Positions 11,800-22,949 of a DNA stretch of 64,000 nt are shown here, piece after piece. The first letter of the stretch is position 1. Every line of letters begins with the position of its first letter. The notes under the pieces are model-generated. The model worked only from the letters and a program-made list of their open reading frames with translations, had not been told where the DNA came from and did not search any database. Source of the DNA: Chrysopilus asiliformis (taxonomy: Eukaryota > Arthropoda > Insecta > Diptera > Rhagionidae); the NCBI GenBank assembly GCA_964034945.1, contig OZ035960.1, positions 23,671,487 to 23,735,486 on the forward strand, in the 5' to 3' direction. The position numbers and the translations under genes are program-made.

Positions 11800-12215
11800 A
11801 ATAACGGTATATTTCGACACTGGTTTCAAATATCGAGTTATAGTAAAAGTCTTAAGTATAGGAAATCTAAATGTCTCCAAATTTTGTAGTACTTAAGACT
11901 CTAAAATGCGTAGTTTGGTTGTAAATCGCATAATACGAAATTGCGAATAATAAACAGCCGTCATTTTGGTAACTTCCGGTTTACGCATTTTCACAAAAAG
12001 TTTAAATTTCAGGGGTCTAGCTCTATTAGAGAAATCTTGTACAGAGACTAACAGAGTGCCAGATTAACAGACTAACAGACTGACAGATAGAAAGACATTT
12101 TTTTATAATAATGCTCCAATTGACTCAGGAGTGCTCGGGAAATGTTTTTTAAGCAAAATTAAGAGGTCGAAGTTTTTTATATAGTTCGTATAAGAAAGTA
12201 AATAAGTAAAACCAT
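11800..12215 (-). mobile_element. DINE-like element, subfamily 3
   Basis: Blocks 'gagttatagtaaaagtc', 'ctccaaattttgtagta', 'aaatcgca...acgaaat', 'gccgtcattttggtaact' and a GACAGACTAACAG tract occur in the same order as at 14430-14830 and, in part, 30370-30620. The GACAGAC tract is (GTCY)n read on the other strand. Confidence 0.5.
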
Positions 12216-12594
12216 TTGAAACACTTCGGTGTAATTAGTGGCAGACATGGCAAAGAAACGATGATGATATATTAATTGAAGTGCCAAGGTAAAATCTCAA
12301 AGAAAATCCGCTTTATTTGACGCTGTATAATTAATGGTTACTGATGATACCTGTATTTACATAAGCATGCAAGTTCACCATTGCATGTTGAAGTATCAAA
12401 GATTGGTTTTAGGTAGCCATATTTAATCGTTCGTTCAATATTTAAAGATTGTCTAAGATTGGTGATTGGTTCATAAAACACAAGATTTTTTTTTAATGGG
12501 AAACGTTCGGGATACATTTCGCGGTCGGTATTCCGAAATTTAAATAAAAATTAAATACATATTAAATCAATATCCGTATTCGTGTAACCACATT

Positions 12595-12790
12595 TTAACA
12601 TCTAAGCCTTGCTATTTATGAGAAACGCAACTGAATAAAGTTTCAAGTCTCTAGCTCAATACTTTTGGAAGTTATGGTGTTCACGGTCAGATGGTCGTAC
12701 ATGCGAAAATCAAATTTTTTTGTCATCCCCAAACACCCTGGTTTAGTTTATTTTTGTGTCCGACGATTGAAATAGGAACAGACAGTAACC
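12595..12790 (-). mobile_element. DINE-like element, subfamily 2, 5' half
   Basis: Shares 'atttatgagaaacgcaactg', 'aagtctctagctcaat', 'gttatggtgttcac' and 'catccc.aacacc.tggt' with 18150-18330. The half carrying the tandem units is missing. Confidence 0.5.
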
Positions 12791-12830
12791 AACTCATTTA
12801 CAGTTTTTATTTAGCTTGCCTGCAAGATTT

Positions 12831-12897
12831 GAATCTGACAGGCAAACAAACAGACGGACACGAACTGTTTGTTTGTCTGTCAGATTCAAATCTTGCA
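12831..12897. repeat. Hairpin at the junction of two repeats
   Basis: The arms read 'tgcaagatttgaatctgaca' and its complement at the other end, with short CAAACAAACAG/CTGTTTGTTTG runs toward the centre. The tail of the composite repeat at 12866-13345 is thus duplicated in inverted orientation. Confidence 0.7.
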
Positions 12898-13345
12898 ATC
12901 CAATTTTGACCCAATTTCACTCATCCGATTGACTTGAAATATTGCACACATACAAGTCCGATGATAATACAATATTTTCTACCTCGTCCTTGTAAGGACA
13001 AGGGAAGGCCCTGTAAGGATAACGTGATTATCCTTTTCATCTAATTTGCCAGAAAAAATCTTATTTGGGGTTGCTGGCCTCGATTCTTGTATTAAAAATT
13101 CCACAATCATAACGCAAGGTTCTGTAAGAATTACGTGATTATCCTTTTCTTAAAATTTCCAAATACGAAATGACTAAAAAGGATAAAATGAAAAAAAAAC
13201 ATTTTTTTTAAAAAGCTTTTATTTAAAAAAAATGCATTAAAAAGGAAAAAAATTTTTTTTTGGGCGCTATGTATCAGAAATAAAAGCGAGATAAAGCATA
13301 AAAAATAAAATAAATATTTATCTCGCTTTTATTTCTGAAAAAAAA
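12866..13345 (-). repeat. Composite repeat copy 1: tail, minisatellite units and hairpin module
   Basis: Read on the minus strand it holds the hairpin module (arms at 13275-13295 and 13318-13337, with 'aagcgagataaa'), then diverged 'aatcacgttatcc' units (about 13010-13160), then the tail 'tcggatgag...aaaatt'. The same order occurs at 54413-54950 and 55480-56557. No protein is encoded. Confidence 0.6.
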
Positions 13346-13464
13346 AAATTATATTAGTATGATAAATGTTTGATTTTTACTAGTTTTGTAATTGATATTA
13401 ACTATTCTTGTAATAGTCCCGATTTCCCTTATAAAATAGCAAGATTTACTACTTATTCTCTGTG

Positions 13465-13555
13465 TACACTCCTCAAATAATTTCTGTAAATCGATTAGCT
13501 GTTCGGCAGTCTACCCTCAGCAGCCACAAAACTAGAATTTGAGAATGTCGAGACC
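13465..13555. repeat. Short dispersed repeat, also at 17695-17785
   Basis: Shares 'ctcctcaaataattt', 'tgtaaatc', 'gttcggc' and 'cagc.gccacaaaa.tagaa' with 17700-17780. The class is unknown. Confidence 0.5.
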
Positions 13556-13774
13556 CTGTGGAAAATGATAATTTATTAAAATATGGGAACCAATGTCATA
13601 AAAGAAATTCTTATTGTTGCAGTTCAATTTCACAACTTCTAGATTGCTCGCATTTGACGTTTGCGTAATTTTACCTTACCAAAATTGTTGCGTTTCGTAC
13701 AAATTTTGGCAGTGCATTTACGAGACCGTGAATTTACGCAGTTTACGCGGTTTACGAGATTTTTAATATAAGTA

Positions 13775-14160
13775 ATGCTACATTTACACGAATGACAAAT
13801 TTGTCATTTTTTTCTTGTCATTATGTTAATTCCCGTGTAAATGGCATAATTTTTGTAATTTTTTCTGTCAGAAAATGTCAATCTCTCATAAAAGAATGAA
13901 CTTGTCCATTCTTTTATGCCAGATTGTCATTCGTGCAAACGCAATATTAGTTATGACAACTTTAGTATTCAACTTTTGTCATAACTAATATTGCGTTTGC
14001 ACGAATGACAATCTGGCATAAAAGAATGGACAAGTTCATTCTTTTATGAGAGATTGACATTTTCTGACAGAAAAAATTACAAAAATTATGCCATTTACAC
14101 GGGAATTAACATAATGACAAGAAAAAAATGACAAATTTGTCATTCGTGTAAACGTAGCAT
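13775..14160. repeat. Foldback element: 386-bp near-perfect palindrome
   Basis: The arms 13775-13959 and 13976-14160 (185 bp each) are almost perfect complements around a 16-base centre. Each arm contains the smaller palindrome 'aatgacaaatttgtcatt' and several 'gaatgacaa' motifs. The ends are ATGCTAC/GTAGCAT, and 'ataagt' occurs next to both ends. Near identity of the arms suggests a recent origin or repair between arms. No frame is encoded. Confidence 0.9.
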
Positions 14161-14275
14161 AAGTCAAGTATTTTTAAAATTTAAATCTGGCAGCACGAAA
14201 CTTTTCAATAAGAAATGTTCGAGCATATTTTTAGGCAATTTTATATGGAAATTGAAAATACTAGTGGCCTTTGAT

Positions 14276-14379
14276 GGATACGATCGTAATCGTAACGATT
14301 CATATTTGCCTGTTGTTGGTAGCAGAAAACACTTGCAACAACACATAAATACCAATCGTTACTATTACGATCGTATTCC
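14276..14379. repeat. Small inverted-repeat element
   Basis: Arms of about 26 bp (ggatacgatcgtaatcgtaa on the left, its near complement on the right) around a 50-bp centre. Its CGATCGTAATCG motif resembles that of the element at 14637-14775, so the two may be related. Confidence 0.6.
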
Positions 14380-14429
14380 AGATTTAGGGGACCTAAAAAA
14401 ATTTTAAACAAAAATCGTCAAATTGGATG

Positions 14430-14830
14430 TTATAGATAAAATAACGAGAATTTTTTGAAATAACGGCTTGAGATATAGAGTTATAATCAAAGGTAAAAGT
14501 CTAGGAAAATTCATGGTCTCCAACTTTTGTACTAAGTAAGACTAGTGAAAAAAATTCGTAGTTTCGCAGTAAATCGCGAAAAACGAAATTGCAATTTTGA
14601 AAACCCGCCATTTCGGTAACTTACTATTAACGGATTATTCAGACTGACGATTGCGATTACGATTGAGCTTCCTCGCTCAATGAGATCTAAGCTTTCATGT
14701 CCCGATCGTTAATAGCTTTGATCTCATTGGTCGAGAATTTCAATCGTAATCGTAATCGCAATTGTTAGTCTGAATTGGGCTTAACAGAATGACAGACAAA
14801 AAGAAATGTTTTTTAAGCAAAATTAAGCGG
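14430..14830 (-). mobile_element. DINE-like element, subfamily 3, interrupted by a MITE
   Basis: Same block order as 11800-12215: 'cggcttgagatatagagtta', 'ctccaacttttgta', 'aaatcgcgaaaaacgaaat', 'cccgccatttcggtaac', then 'acagaatgacagacaaaaag'. The 139-bp inverted-repeat element at 14637-14775 sits between the last two blocks. Confidence 0.5.
14637..14775. mobile_element. MITE-like inverted-repeat element, 139 bp
   Basis: The ends ATTCAGACTGACGATTGCGA and the complement of GCAATTGTTAGTCTGAAT form arms of about 36 bp that continue as 'ttacgattga/tcaatcgtaa'. Placement inside the subfamily-3 repeat shows it is a discrete insertion. Confidence 0.7.
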
Positions 14831-14929
14831 TTAAAAATTTTCATGAATATAATTCTTTATTATAAAATATCAGATGTGATCAATATAAAACTTTCTTCTG
14901 TAATATTTAGTTTCGGAAATGTAAAAAAT

Positions 14930-15480
14930 AATATTTCTTCAAATATCTTGAGAACCGTTAAAGATACGTAAAACCGTTAAAGGAAAAATTGCAGGAAATT
15001 TTATTTCCTTTTGAATTCGGTTATAAGCATTTTTTCATAAAATTGCATAGTTTTCGAGAGATTTTTTTTCAAATATCTTGAAAACCGTTAAAGATACAAA
15101 CAACCTTCAAAGCGAAAAATGTGGAAAATTGTATATCGTCGGTGATAGTGCAATACCGCACCGCGTATGAGCAGTTTGTAAATACCGCATATCTACAAAA
15201 GTAGCAATTTTGAGATTTCGGGCCTAAATGTTCGAAGTGATGAATTGCTTACTTTAGGAGTCATGCCATCTGAATTATTCAATAGGTAACCGCTATTTGG
15301 CTAACGAAACAATACTGCGTATCTGTCATTGTTGTGAAGTTGGCGGCAAATTCAAACTTTTTCTTCCCCCTGTAAAATATTCAAAATGTAGATACGCGGT
15401 ATTTACAAACTGCTCATACGCGGTATTGCACTATCACCGACGATATCCTTTAAATCTTGTTATATTCATTTTTTCCTAAA
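14930..15480. repeat. Duplicated unit of about 130 bp, second copy interrupted
   Basis: 'tcaaatatcttga.aaccgttaaagata' begins two units (14938 and 15069). The first continues to 'cggttataagcattttttc'. The second reaches the matching 'gttatattcattttttc' only after the insertion at 15133-15446. A related single unit lies at about 18470-18570. Confidence 0.55.
15133..15446. mobile_element. MITE with long inverted repeats, 314 bp
   Basis: The arms begin ATATCGTCGGTGATAGTGCA and extend about 60 bp (with 'gcagtttgtaaataccgc') on both sides. Comparison with the neighbouring duplicated unit shows an insertion with a 2-bp duplication (TA or AT, not resolvable), which would suit a Tc1/mariner-mobilised MITE. 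Confidence 0.75.
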
Positions 15481-15506
15481 AGCGCATAGGTAGCAAATGT
15501 GTAAAG

Positions 15507-15872
15507 CAGCGATTCTCAACCTGTGGGGCGCGCGCGAGTACATTTAAGGTGGGGCGCCAGCATATCCAAGAGAAAATATTTAAAAAAGTTGATTAATTGA
15601 CTGAAAGGAAAGTACACACACACATGCAAAACAAAATACATTTCGACATAATATTTAATAATTAACTAATTAACAACTTACCAAATTAAAAACAAATTTA
15701 ATAATTATTAGTGACTTCCTTGGGCCTGTCTTGCAGAGCAAAGTCTTTCAAAGGAAGGCTTAATATTAGATAGACACTCTAGATAGACATACATTTTATT
15801 GTATGCAGGGGGGCGTGATGAAAATTATGATTTAAAATTGGGCCGCGAATACTGAAAGGTTGAGAAACGCTA
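15507..15872. mobile_element. hAT-type MITE with perfect 8-bp target duplication
   Basis: The left end CAGCGATTCTCAACCTGTGG and the right end (complement of AAGGTTGAGAAACGCTA) are the well-known 'CAGnGnTTCTCAACC' type of hAT inverted repeat. GTGTAAAG flanks both sides (15499-15506 and 15873-15880), with T at position 2 and A at position 7. No transposase remains in its 366 bp. Confidence 0.85.
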
Positions 15873-15880
15873 GTGTAAAG

Positions 15881-17690
15881 GATATAAAAAATAGCGAAAA
15901 AATTGTGATTTCAAAAAACGCCACGAAGAAAATAGCAATTTGAAAAACGCTTTAAAAAATAGAAAATAAATTTCGTATAGTCATTTTTATTACACATAGG
16001 TTTTGTTAAACATGAGTTTAAACTTTCAGTTTGTTGTGATTTTTGTCGCTTTAAACTCACAAAACATGTGCTCAAAAACAACTATGAAATGTTGTTTAGT
16101 TAATCACCAACATTGGTACAAAATACATTAAACTAATTTCCCGGAAAACTGTAAATGTAATTAATCAAAAGAAACGATCTTACGAAATGAAATTCAGTCA
16201 ACAAAGAATTACCGGAAATTTTTAATTAATCAGATTATAATAAGAGAAACACAATTTTATGTATAATTGATGGGGAATTCCATTGAGTTGTTAGTTGGTT
16301 ACTTAATGCAGCACTGATTATCTTACTAACTGCACCAAAATCCCTTTATGAGGTTGTCGTATTAAACAGGTCGGTCCGATGGTTTTAGGATATGAAATCC
16401 CTTTGATAACTACGTTAGTTGGTCGTCGTTGGTAGTCGTTATTCTATGACGTGAGATGGCTGCTTTTATTCCTGGAAAATGCTTACTTTGCCAAAATAGA
16501 TACGATACGAGTAAAGGACTTATCTGATACTTTTGTGTCCATAACATACGTTATTTAGTGATATCCTTATATATATATATTGTGATGTATAGTAGTTTTT
16601 GCTTGTTGATCCTGTTTTATACTGTTGACAAAGAAAACATAGAATCCTTCCAGAGCTTTTGTTCGAATGTTACGAAAAGGGATATTTCGTTTTATCCCTT
16701 TGGGTGCGAGCACATTTTCAAGGATATTATAAAATCACTAAAACTGATATACGACAACATTTGTATATACCTATATGATGTCAGGATCCAAAAATTTCTG
16801 TATTGAAGTACTATAATATATCTACAAACACACATAGAGCTATATGCGTTCATTAATTGATACTCAATTATTCATGATGGCAATTTTGCGGCATTCAGGC
16901 ACGGGTAATAATAATCAGAGCTACAACGAAAACGTCATCATAATCGTCAACACCAGCACCCCTTTGTGACAAGCGGGAGACAAATGGCGTACTGCGGCGT
17001 CGACGGCCTCCCCAATGATGGAGCGTATATATACTTATTGAAATTAGTAACCGAGGGGTAATTGATATCCCTTGGGATGGGATGATTACTTTGTGTCTTT
17101 AACTTTTTTCGTACTGAAATTTTCTACTGATGATGTATCCCTAAACACAGTGCCGGTGGTGACGAGCGACATTCTACAGTTTTTGAGAGGGTGCTAAGGA
17201 TACAGGGATGGAATTCAATGTCAAAAAAAGCTTCTGCTACGTCATGGAAGCCTCCAAACAAAGTCCCTTAACGGATTTTCCGTTATTGTTGTCGTTTGGT
17301 TATATCCAGGAAAAGCTAAAGAAAATTTTTGCTGTTCTGCGCTATTCACGATGATGAAGTAAAGTTGTTGAGCCTCTCTACACAAAAAATGATAATAACA
17401 AGTGTCGAGGAAAAAAATTATATTAACGATATATTTATAAATACAAACGTAGGTGGAAATTTGTGACATCAGGGCTGAATTTAGGATATATTTTATGTTT
17501 TGGAAGTGTATAATACGTGCGTGGGAGTTAGGTTTCGCTCCTAAAATTCGCCAAGATTCTCACTAGAACGGCATGCGTTTATTTTATATCAATAATTATG
17601 TATAACGAAATATTATGGGTTTTCATGATACCAGATAAAATTTCCGATTACTTATTTCCTTATTTTTACGCGGCGTGTTTCACGAACTAA
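15881..17690. other. No gene seen
   Basis: AT-rich; a (TA)n run near 16567-16580; a short GC-richer patch at about 16960-17030. Nothing codes convincingly. Confidence 0.4.
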
Positions 17691-17819
17691 TTCCTCAAAA
17701 CGAACTAACTCCTCAAATAATTTGTGTAAATCAATGGTTCGGCCATCTTCTCTCAGCTGCCACAAAATTAGAAGTTTAACATAAGAAAAGCTTTATGATG
17801 ACAGACAAAAAATGTTTTT

Positions 17820-18375
17820 TCAACAAATCCATAGGTTTATTATAAAATATATAAGAGAAGGGGAAAGGAGTGGTCCGATTACATTTTGATGTATGGAACC
17901 GTTATGTAAAATCATATTCTAAACAGATTTTACCTTTATAAATTTTTCAATACGACTCACCGTTTTCGAGAAAATAGAAAAAAAAAGTATTCAATTTGTA
18001 TGGGATTGGATTTCGATGTATGGATGAATTAATAAATTTTTTTAATATGACTAACCGTTTTCGAGAAAATTGCGCAAAACTGTTTCGTTTGTATGAGGGG
18101 ATGGGGAAGGAATGGTCTTATTTTGCCCGTTTAAGAACTTAGCCTAGCCATTTACGAGAAACGCAACTGTAAAAATTTCAAGTCTCTAGCTCAATCCGTT
18201 TGAAAGTTATGGTGTTCACAGACGGACAGACAGACAGAGAGATGGACGGACATACGAACGGGCATGGGGAAATCTAAATCTTTTATCATCCCTAACACCT
18301 TGGTGTAGTTCATTTTTGTGCCCGATGATTTAGTTCGATGCGTTACAAACGGTATACTTAATCTAATATACTTCT
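17820..18375 (-). mobile_element. DINE/Helitron-like element, subfamily 2
   Basis: On the plus strand it shows tandem units of about 130 bp ('gattacattttgatgtatgg', 'tcatattctaaac', 'actcaccgttttcgag' and a second set), then 'aagtctctagctcaatcc', a GACGGACAGACAGACAG tract, and the 5' end 'gcgttacaaacggtatact'. A preceding short repeat (17695-17785) is shared with 13465-13555. Confidence 0.6.
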
Positions 18376-18379
18376 ATAT

Positions 18380-19790
18380 GATAAAAATGCCGAGATTTAG
18401 TGACAAATTAAAATTAATTAATTAAAAATCAGTTGTGATCAAAACAAAACTTAACTCTGCTATATTTTTTGAGAAGCGTTTCAGATACGTAAAAACAATT
18501 AAGGGGAAAAAAATTCAGGAAATTTTATTTTCTTTGAATTTGGTTATATGCATTTTTTCTCAAATTTTCAGAAAACATAATCTTTGGAAATATATGAAAC
18601 AAAAGTAAAAAAGAACAAAAATTTTATTATTATAAAATACAATATTTAAAAATTTCCAAGACGTTAGAATTATTTTTACTGCCAGAATTTTAACATCGGG
18701 CTACAAATACAATCAATCAAAGTTCGGCCCTATTTATCAAGAATTGCAGAAGAAAAAACTCTTAACACAAATGCCAACTAATGTACATATTATATGGATT
18801 GAAGGAGCATTATAGCGTTGTATTATGATGAGCTGTATTGTTGAGTATGTGAGCAATATTGAATATATGCTGATGCCATTGTAACAATATAGTATAAAAC
18901 CTTAACCTTTGGGCTTTGAATGTTTTTGACACTCTGACAACTCATAAGTATTTTAATATGTAATACGTAATACGTGTGCTACGAATTTCTGTCATTAGAG
19001 CTAAAGTATAAATTTCTATCTTTCATTTTTCTTATACGCTCTTGTCACACACCATAAAGCGTTTCATTCGACTTATTTCCCTGACTTTTTTGCCTTACAG
19101 TTTTTTCGCTGTGATTACTTCCGCTGTTATAACCTTGTAATCCTTGCGTCATTTTTCTATACAAGTATATGTGTGATCAAGTAATTGAATATTTGATTAT
19201 TTTAATTTGAAAGTCAATGTTCCTTGAAAAGCGTGCCACCCGAAGTATGAAAAATCACGATTAACAATAAGGGATGCTACCTCTTGTGTTTCTAAACAAG
19301 TTTTGTATTGAGTGCAGAACATAAGCACCGTTATACATCTATAAGTATGTATGTATATTTCTCATATCCAACTCCTACACAACTCTATTTATATCACTCA
19401 AAATTTCAATCTATATCACACTTGTACTAGTGTAGTTCCACTCTCATAGATATAGAAGGTATATCGACATGATTGAGGCTTTCACGTTGCTAAAGATGTT
19501 CACTTTTGAGTCAAGAGCGATATGTCGCATACTCGACATTCATTTTCGGCAAAACCCTTCAACAACAATCCATGAATGCGCATTAAATTATAATTAGTTA
19601 TCTTCTAATGAGATGATGAACGTTAATTTCATGAGTCAGATATGCGGTTAGATAAGGTTAAGTAAGATGCCAATGCCATACTAAAGAATATTTAATAACG
19701 TTAAATATGGCGAAATCATTAAATAAGGCTTTAATTCAATTCAGTCAGTAAATTTTTTTTAAATGTTTGTAAAATTCTTGGGATTTTTTT
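18380..19790. other. No gene seen
   Basis: AT-rich with an isolated 'gtaatacgtaatacgtgtg' duplication near 18960. No supported feature. Confidence 0.4.
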
Positions 19791-19880
19791 ACCAGTCTAT
19801 TTCATACGCAGGGAAGTTTTGCCATGCTATTTGCAGGTCAATTAAAATAAGTAGCTTTTGCGAAAAAAAATAAAGAATGT
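19790..19880 (+). mobile_element. Left-end fragment of the MITE family found at 22598-22942
   Basis: 'gtctatttcatacgcaggg', 'agttttgccatgct' and 'gcaggtcaat' occur in the same order as at 22599-22650. The right end is missing. Confidence 0.6.
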
Positions 19881-20086
19881 AAAATTGATATTTTAAATAT
19901 TTCTAATTTTTAGGTTTTAGGCTCTCAAAAATTAGGTTTTAGGCTCTTTTTGACATTCAACTGGGTAAGGAAATTCCATACATAGCCATATTCGAATGGC
20001 AAATAAATTCCGGTAAAATCGGAAACCCCCCCGAAATTTCTCGTAATCAATTTGTCTAGCAACTACGCACTTGATAAATCGACAAT

Positions 20087-20655
20087 AAAAACATAACAAA
20101 AGCTATAATTGCCAATCTGGCAATCATTGGAGACCCGTATGGTGATATTCGTATCAAAATTCGAACAGTTGTACCAGAATTCCACTTTGAAGTCAAACTT
20201 TCCAACAAGATTTTTTAAAATTTATTCCAATCGGATTTTGATGTATGGGAGTTTTATGTAGAATCATATCCTAAATAACTTTTGTTCTTAGACTTTTTTG
20301 ATAAGATGCGCCGTTTTCGAGATATTCACAAAAACCGTTTTCGTTCGTATGGGGGGTACCACCCCCTAATGGTCCATTTTTACCTATTAACGAACTTTGC
20401 CTCGCATTTTACGAAAAACGGATCTGCACAAAATTTCAAGTCTCTAGCTCAATCCGTGCGCCCGCAATCCGCGCCACAGACAGACAGACAGACGGACAGA
20501 CAGACAGACGGACGGACATGCAGAAATTAATTATTTTTATCATTCTAAACACACTGGTGTAATTCATTTTTTTATGTGTGATGACGGGATCTTGGCGTTA
20601 CAAACGGTAAGGCAAAGTTAATATACCCTTTGGTTTCACCATACGGGTATAAAAA
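20087..20655 (-). mobile_element. DINE-1/mini-me-like element, subfamily 1, full length
   Basis: On the plus strand it runs from 'aaaaacataacaaaagctat' and the hairpin 'attgccaatctggcaat' through 'gatgtatgg', 'gagatattcacaaaaaccg' and a GACAGACAGACGGACA tract (20477-20516) to 'accctttggtttcaccatac' and 'gggtataaaa'. The frames translating as TDRQTDRQTD come from the microsatellite and are not genes. Near-identical copies lie at 39092-39687 and, inverted, 47106-47691. Confidence 0.8.
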
Positions 20656-21003
20656 TTTGCAATATGAATTGAATTATAATATATATAAAAATTAGTGCAG
20701 AATCTAAAATTTCATACAACTTTCGGTAGGTTTCTATCTTTAATTAAGTCATTGGGCCTATCAGAACAAAACTGGCCGTATATCATTGGGAAATGCGATT
20801 TACGAGTAATTTGACTAGTCAATAAAGTTAGCATGCTATTCGTGGGAACGATGCAAACTGAAAGTTTTTTGAGTGCGGTTTGGCTTTCGTTTAAGGGTGA
20901 GTTGGATTTCTGGTTTCAATCTTAAAAACTCAAATATGAACTGAATCACTAAAAAATTTTATGGTTTTTGATTTGCCTATAGAATTTATTTTAAAAACTG
21001 GGC

Positions 21004-21229
21004 ACCAATCATGTAGTCCGACGCGTCTCTGTCTTTCGACTTCGACGCAGCTTTTAACTCTTGACTTCGCCATATCTGCAGCTTGAAATTTCGCGGAATC
21101 GTCACTATGAACAGAAACGTGATTCTGACTGTCATTCTAGGAAATTTGAAGCTGCTGATAAGGCGAAGTCAAGAGTTAAAAGCTGCGTCGAAGTCGAAAG
21201 ACAGAGACGCGTCGGAATACATGATTGGG
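21004..21229. mobile_element. Foldback/MITE element, 226 bp
   Basis: Arms of about 88 bp (about 21005-21095 and 21141-21228) begin CCAATCATGTA and contain CGACGCGTCTCTGTCTTTCG, matched by their complement on the right. It is GC-richer than its surroundings. Frames across it are mirror artefacts of the palindrome. Confidence 0.75.
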
Positions 21230-21239
21230 GCCCTGAATT

Positions 21240-22590
21240 GGTTTAGGTTCGGTTCGACCCTAGGTTTTTGAGTGCTTGGTTTTGTTCAAAATATTGCAAG
21301 AAAGTTGAAAAATCAAAAATTTTATTCGAATATTTTTTTAGTTAATTGCAATATTCGTAATTTTTATTTGGTGGATATTAAATGAACGGATTAAATAGAT
21401 AACTTCTTCTTTATTTTTATTTGTCAACTGTTGTTTGTAAACATCAAGTGAAATTTGATTACCTTTCCTAATTAGTTTATAAACGGCATACAAAAATGGC
21501 AACGTGAAGCAAAACAAAATTGAAAATCCGTTGGGTGTAAAATGTCATGTTTATCAATTCATTCAACTTAGATAGTCAGATTGATTGATTTTCCGGTAAT
21601 TGCAACGATTCTTAGCAACTGATTGGGTTATGCCAGAAGCTATCGATAACAACAAAAAAAAATTACGTAACTGTAAAGGATTGCTTTACAGATTTTGTTC
21701 GTTAATCGAGTAAATAGTATTCTGGATCCAATTAACAAGTTCCCTGTAAGCTGATTAAAATCCATGAATTCTCAGTCGTACTGCTCCTTAGTTTATACCT
21801 CCTGGTAATACATCAGGACAAAAAATCATGGAAATTTTCGATCTACTATGCTAGCGTATAGCACAGTAAAAGTTTGGAAAATTGAAAATGGAAAATAGCA
21901 ACAAAAGCTAACTGAAAAGCTTATTAGCACCAATTAAAGCAAAAAGCTTTAGTCACTGTTCATTGACTTTGAAGTTTTCTACTTTAAATTTATATTCTCG
22001 ATACAGACATTATGCCACGTGTTTCTAACAAATACTATAATACGGTACTATACTAAATTTTATTTAAGTAAATGGATAGCTAAACAATGGTATAAATTTC
22101 ATTTGAAAGACTTTAATTCTTGGTAAAATATATGTGCACATAATTGAATATCTTTTCCTTTAATGTGACATGGAAAACACATTATAAACTAAATATTTTC
22201 ATCATTAATTAGCGGACTGTGTTCATATATAAATGTGTAATATATTTTTATTCAAATGAAAGTTTGTACAGCGAATTTTCAGTTTTATAAAATGAAATCA
22301 TTTTTGCGTAATAGTCTTGATTTGATTCGTTTTTTCTCTTTTTATTTAGTACACATAGTTGCAAATATTTTTCTAAATATCGCGATAACACACAAACAGA
22401 CCGACGGAATTTTAATAAAGAATTAAACAGGATCATGTAAAGACAATGCGGCACCCGGGACAAGACTGTATTTATCCTTTAAAAAAAAATATCGATAAAA
22501 TGTATTTTTTTGTGTTTGGAAATTTTGAAAGACCGATCAGATGGAAAAAGGTATGTCTTAATTTTTGTTTGTGATTTTCTAGATAAAAAT
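21240..22590. other. No gene seen
   Basis: AT-rich sequence with no supported frame, RNA or inverted-repeat element. Confidence 0.4.
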
Positions 22591-22597
22591 ATATCAC

Positions 22598-22942
22598 GTC
22601 TATTTCATACGCAGGGCAAGTTTTGCCATGCTGCTAGCAGGTCAATCAAAAACAGTGGGTTTTGATGAGAAAATAAGAAACTCGTTGCCCTGCTGTTTTT
22701 GAAATGTCGTAAAATAGCTTTTATTTATTTGCCCTGCATTTCATATGTTGCTAGTTATTTTTTAACTGAGATTTTCCTTTTAAATATTGAGGATCGTCAT
22801 TGTAAGTAAGCTTTAGACTTTTTTTTTTATTTTTCAGTGATTGGTATAACAGGGCCTTGATAATAGGCTTTAAAATCAAATTATTATGTGCCATGCTGGA
22901 ATATGAAATGCCCGGCAATTTGCCCTGCCTATGAAATAGACG
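22598..22942. mobile_element. MITE, 345 bp, with repeated internal motifs
   Basis: The ends CGTCTATTTCATACGCAGGG and the complement of GCCCTGCCTATGAAATAGACG form inverted repeats of about 30 bp. Internally 'tttgccctgc', 'gccctgctg' and 'tttgccatgctg' repeat in both orientations. A left-end fragment of the same family is at 19790. Confidence 0.7.
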
Positions 22943-22949
22943 CAAATAT

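Noticed and set aside
13775..14160. Possible microRNA precursor
   Set aside because: The arms are far longer than a miRNA hairpin and carry repeated internal palindromes; a foldback element or long hairpin RNA fits better.
20282..20530. Frames translating as repeated TDRQTDRQTD (also at 39304-39613 and 47180-47479)
   Set aside because: They arise from the GACAGACGGACA microsatellite inside DINE-like elements and occur in several frames of each copy.
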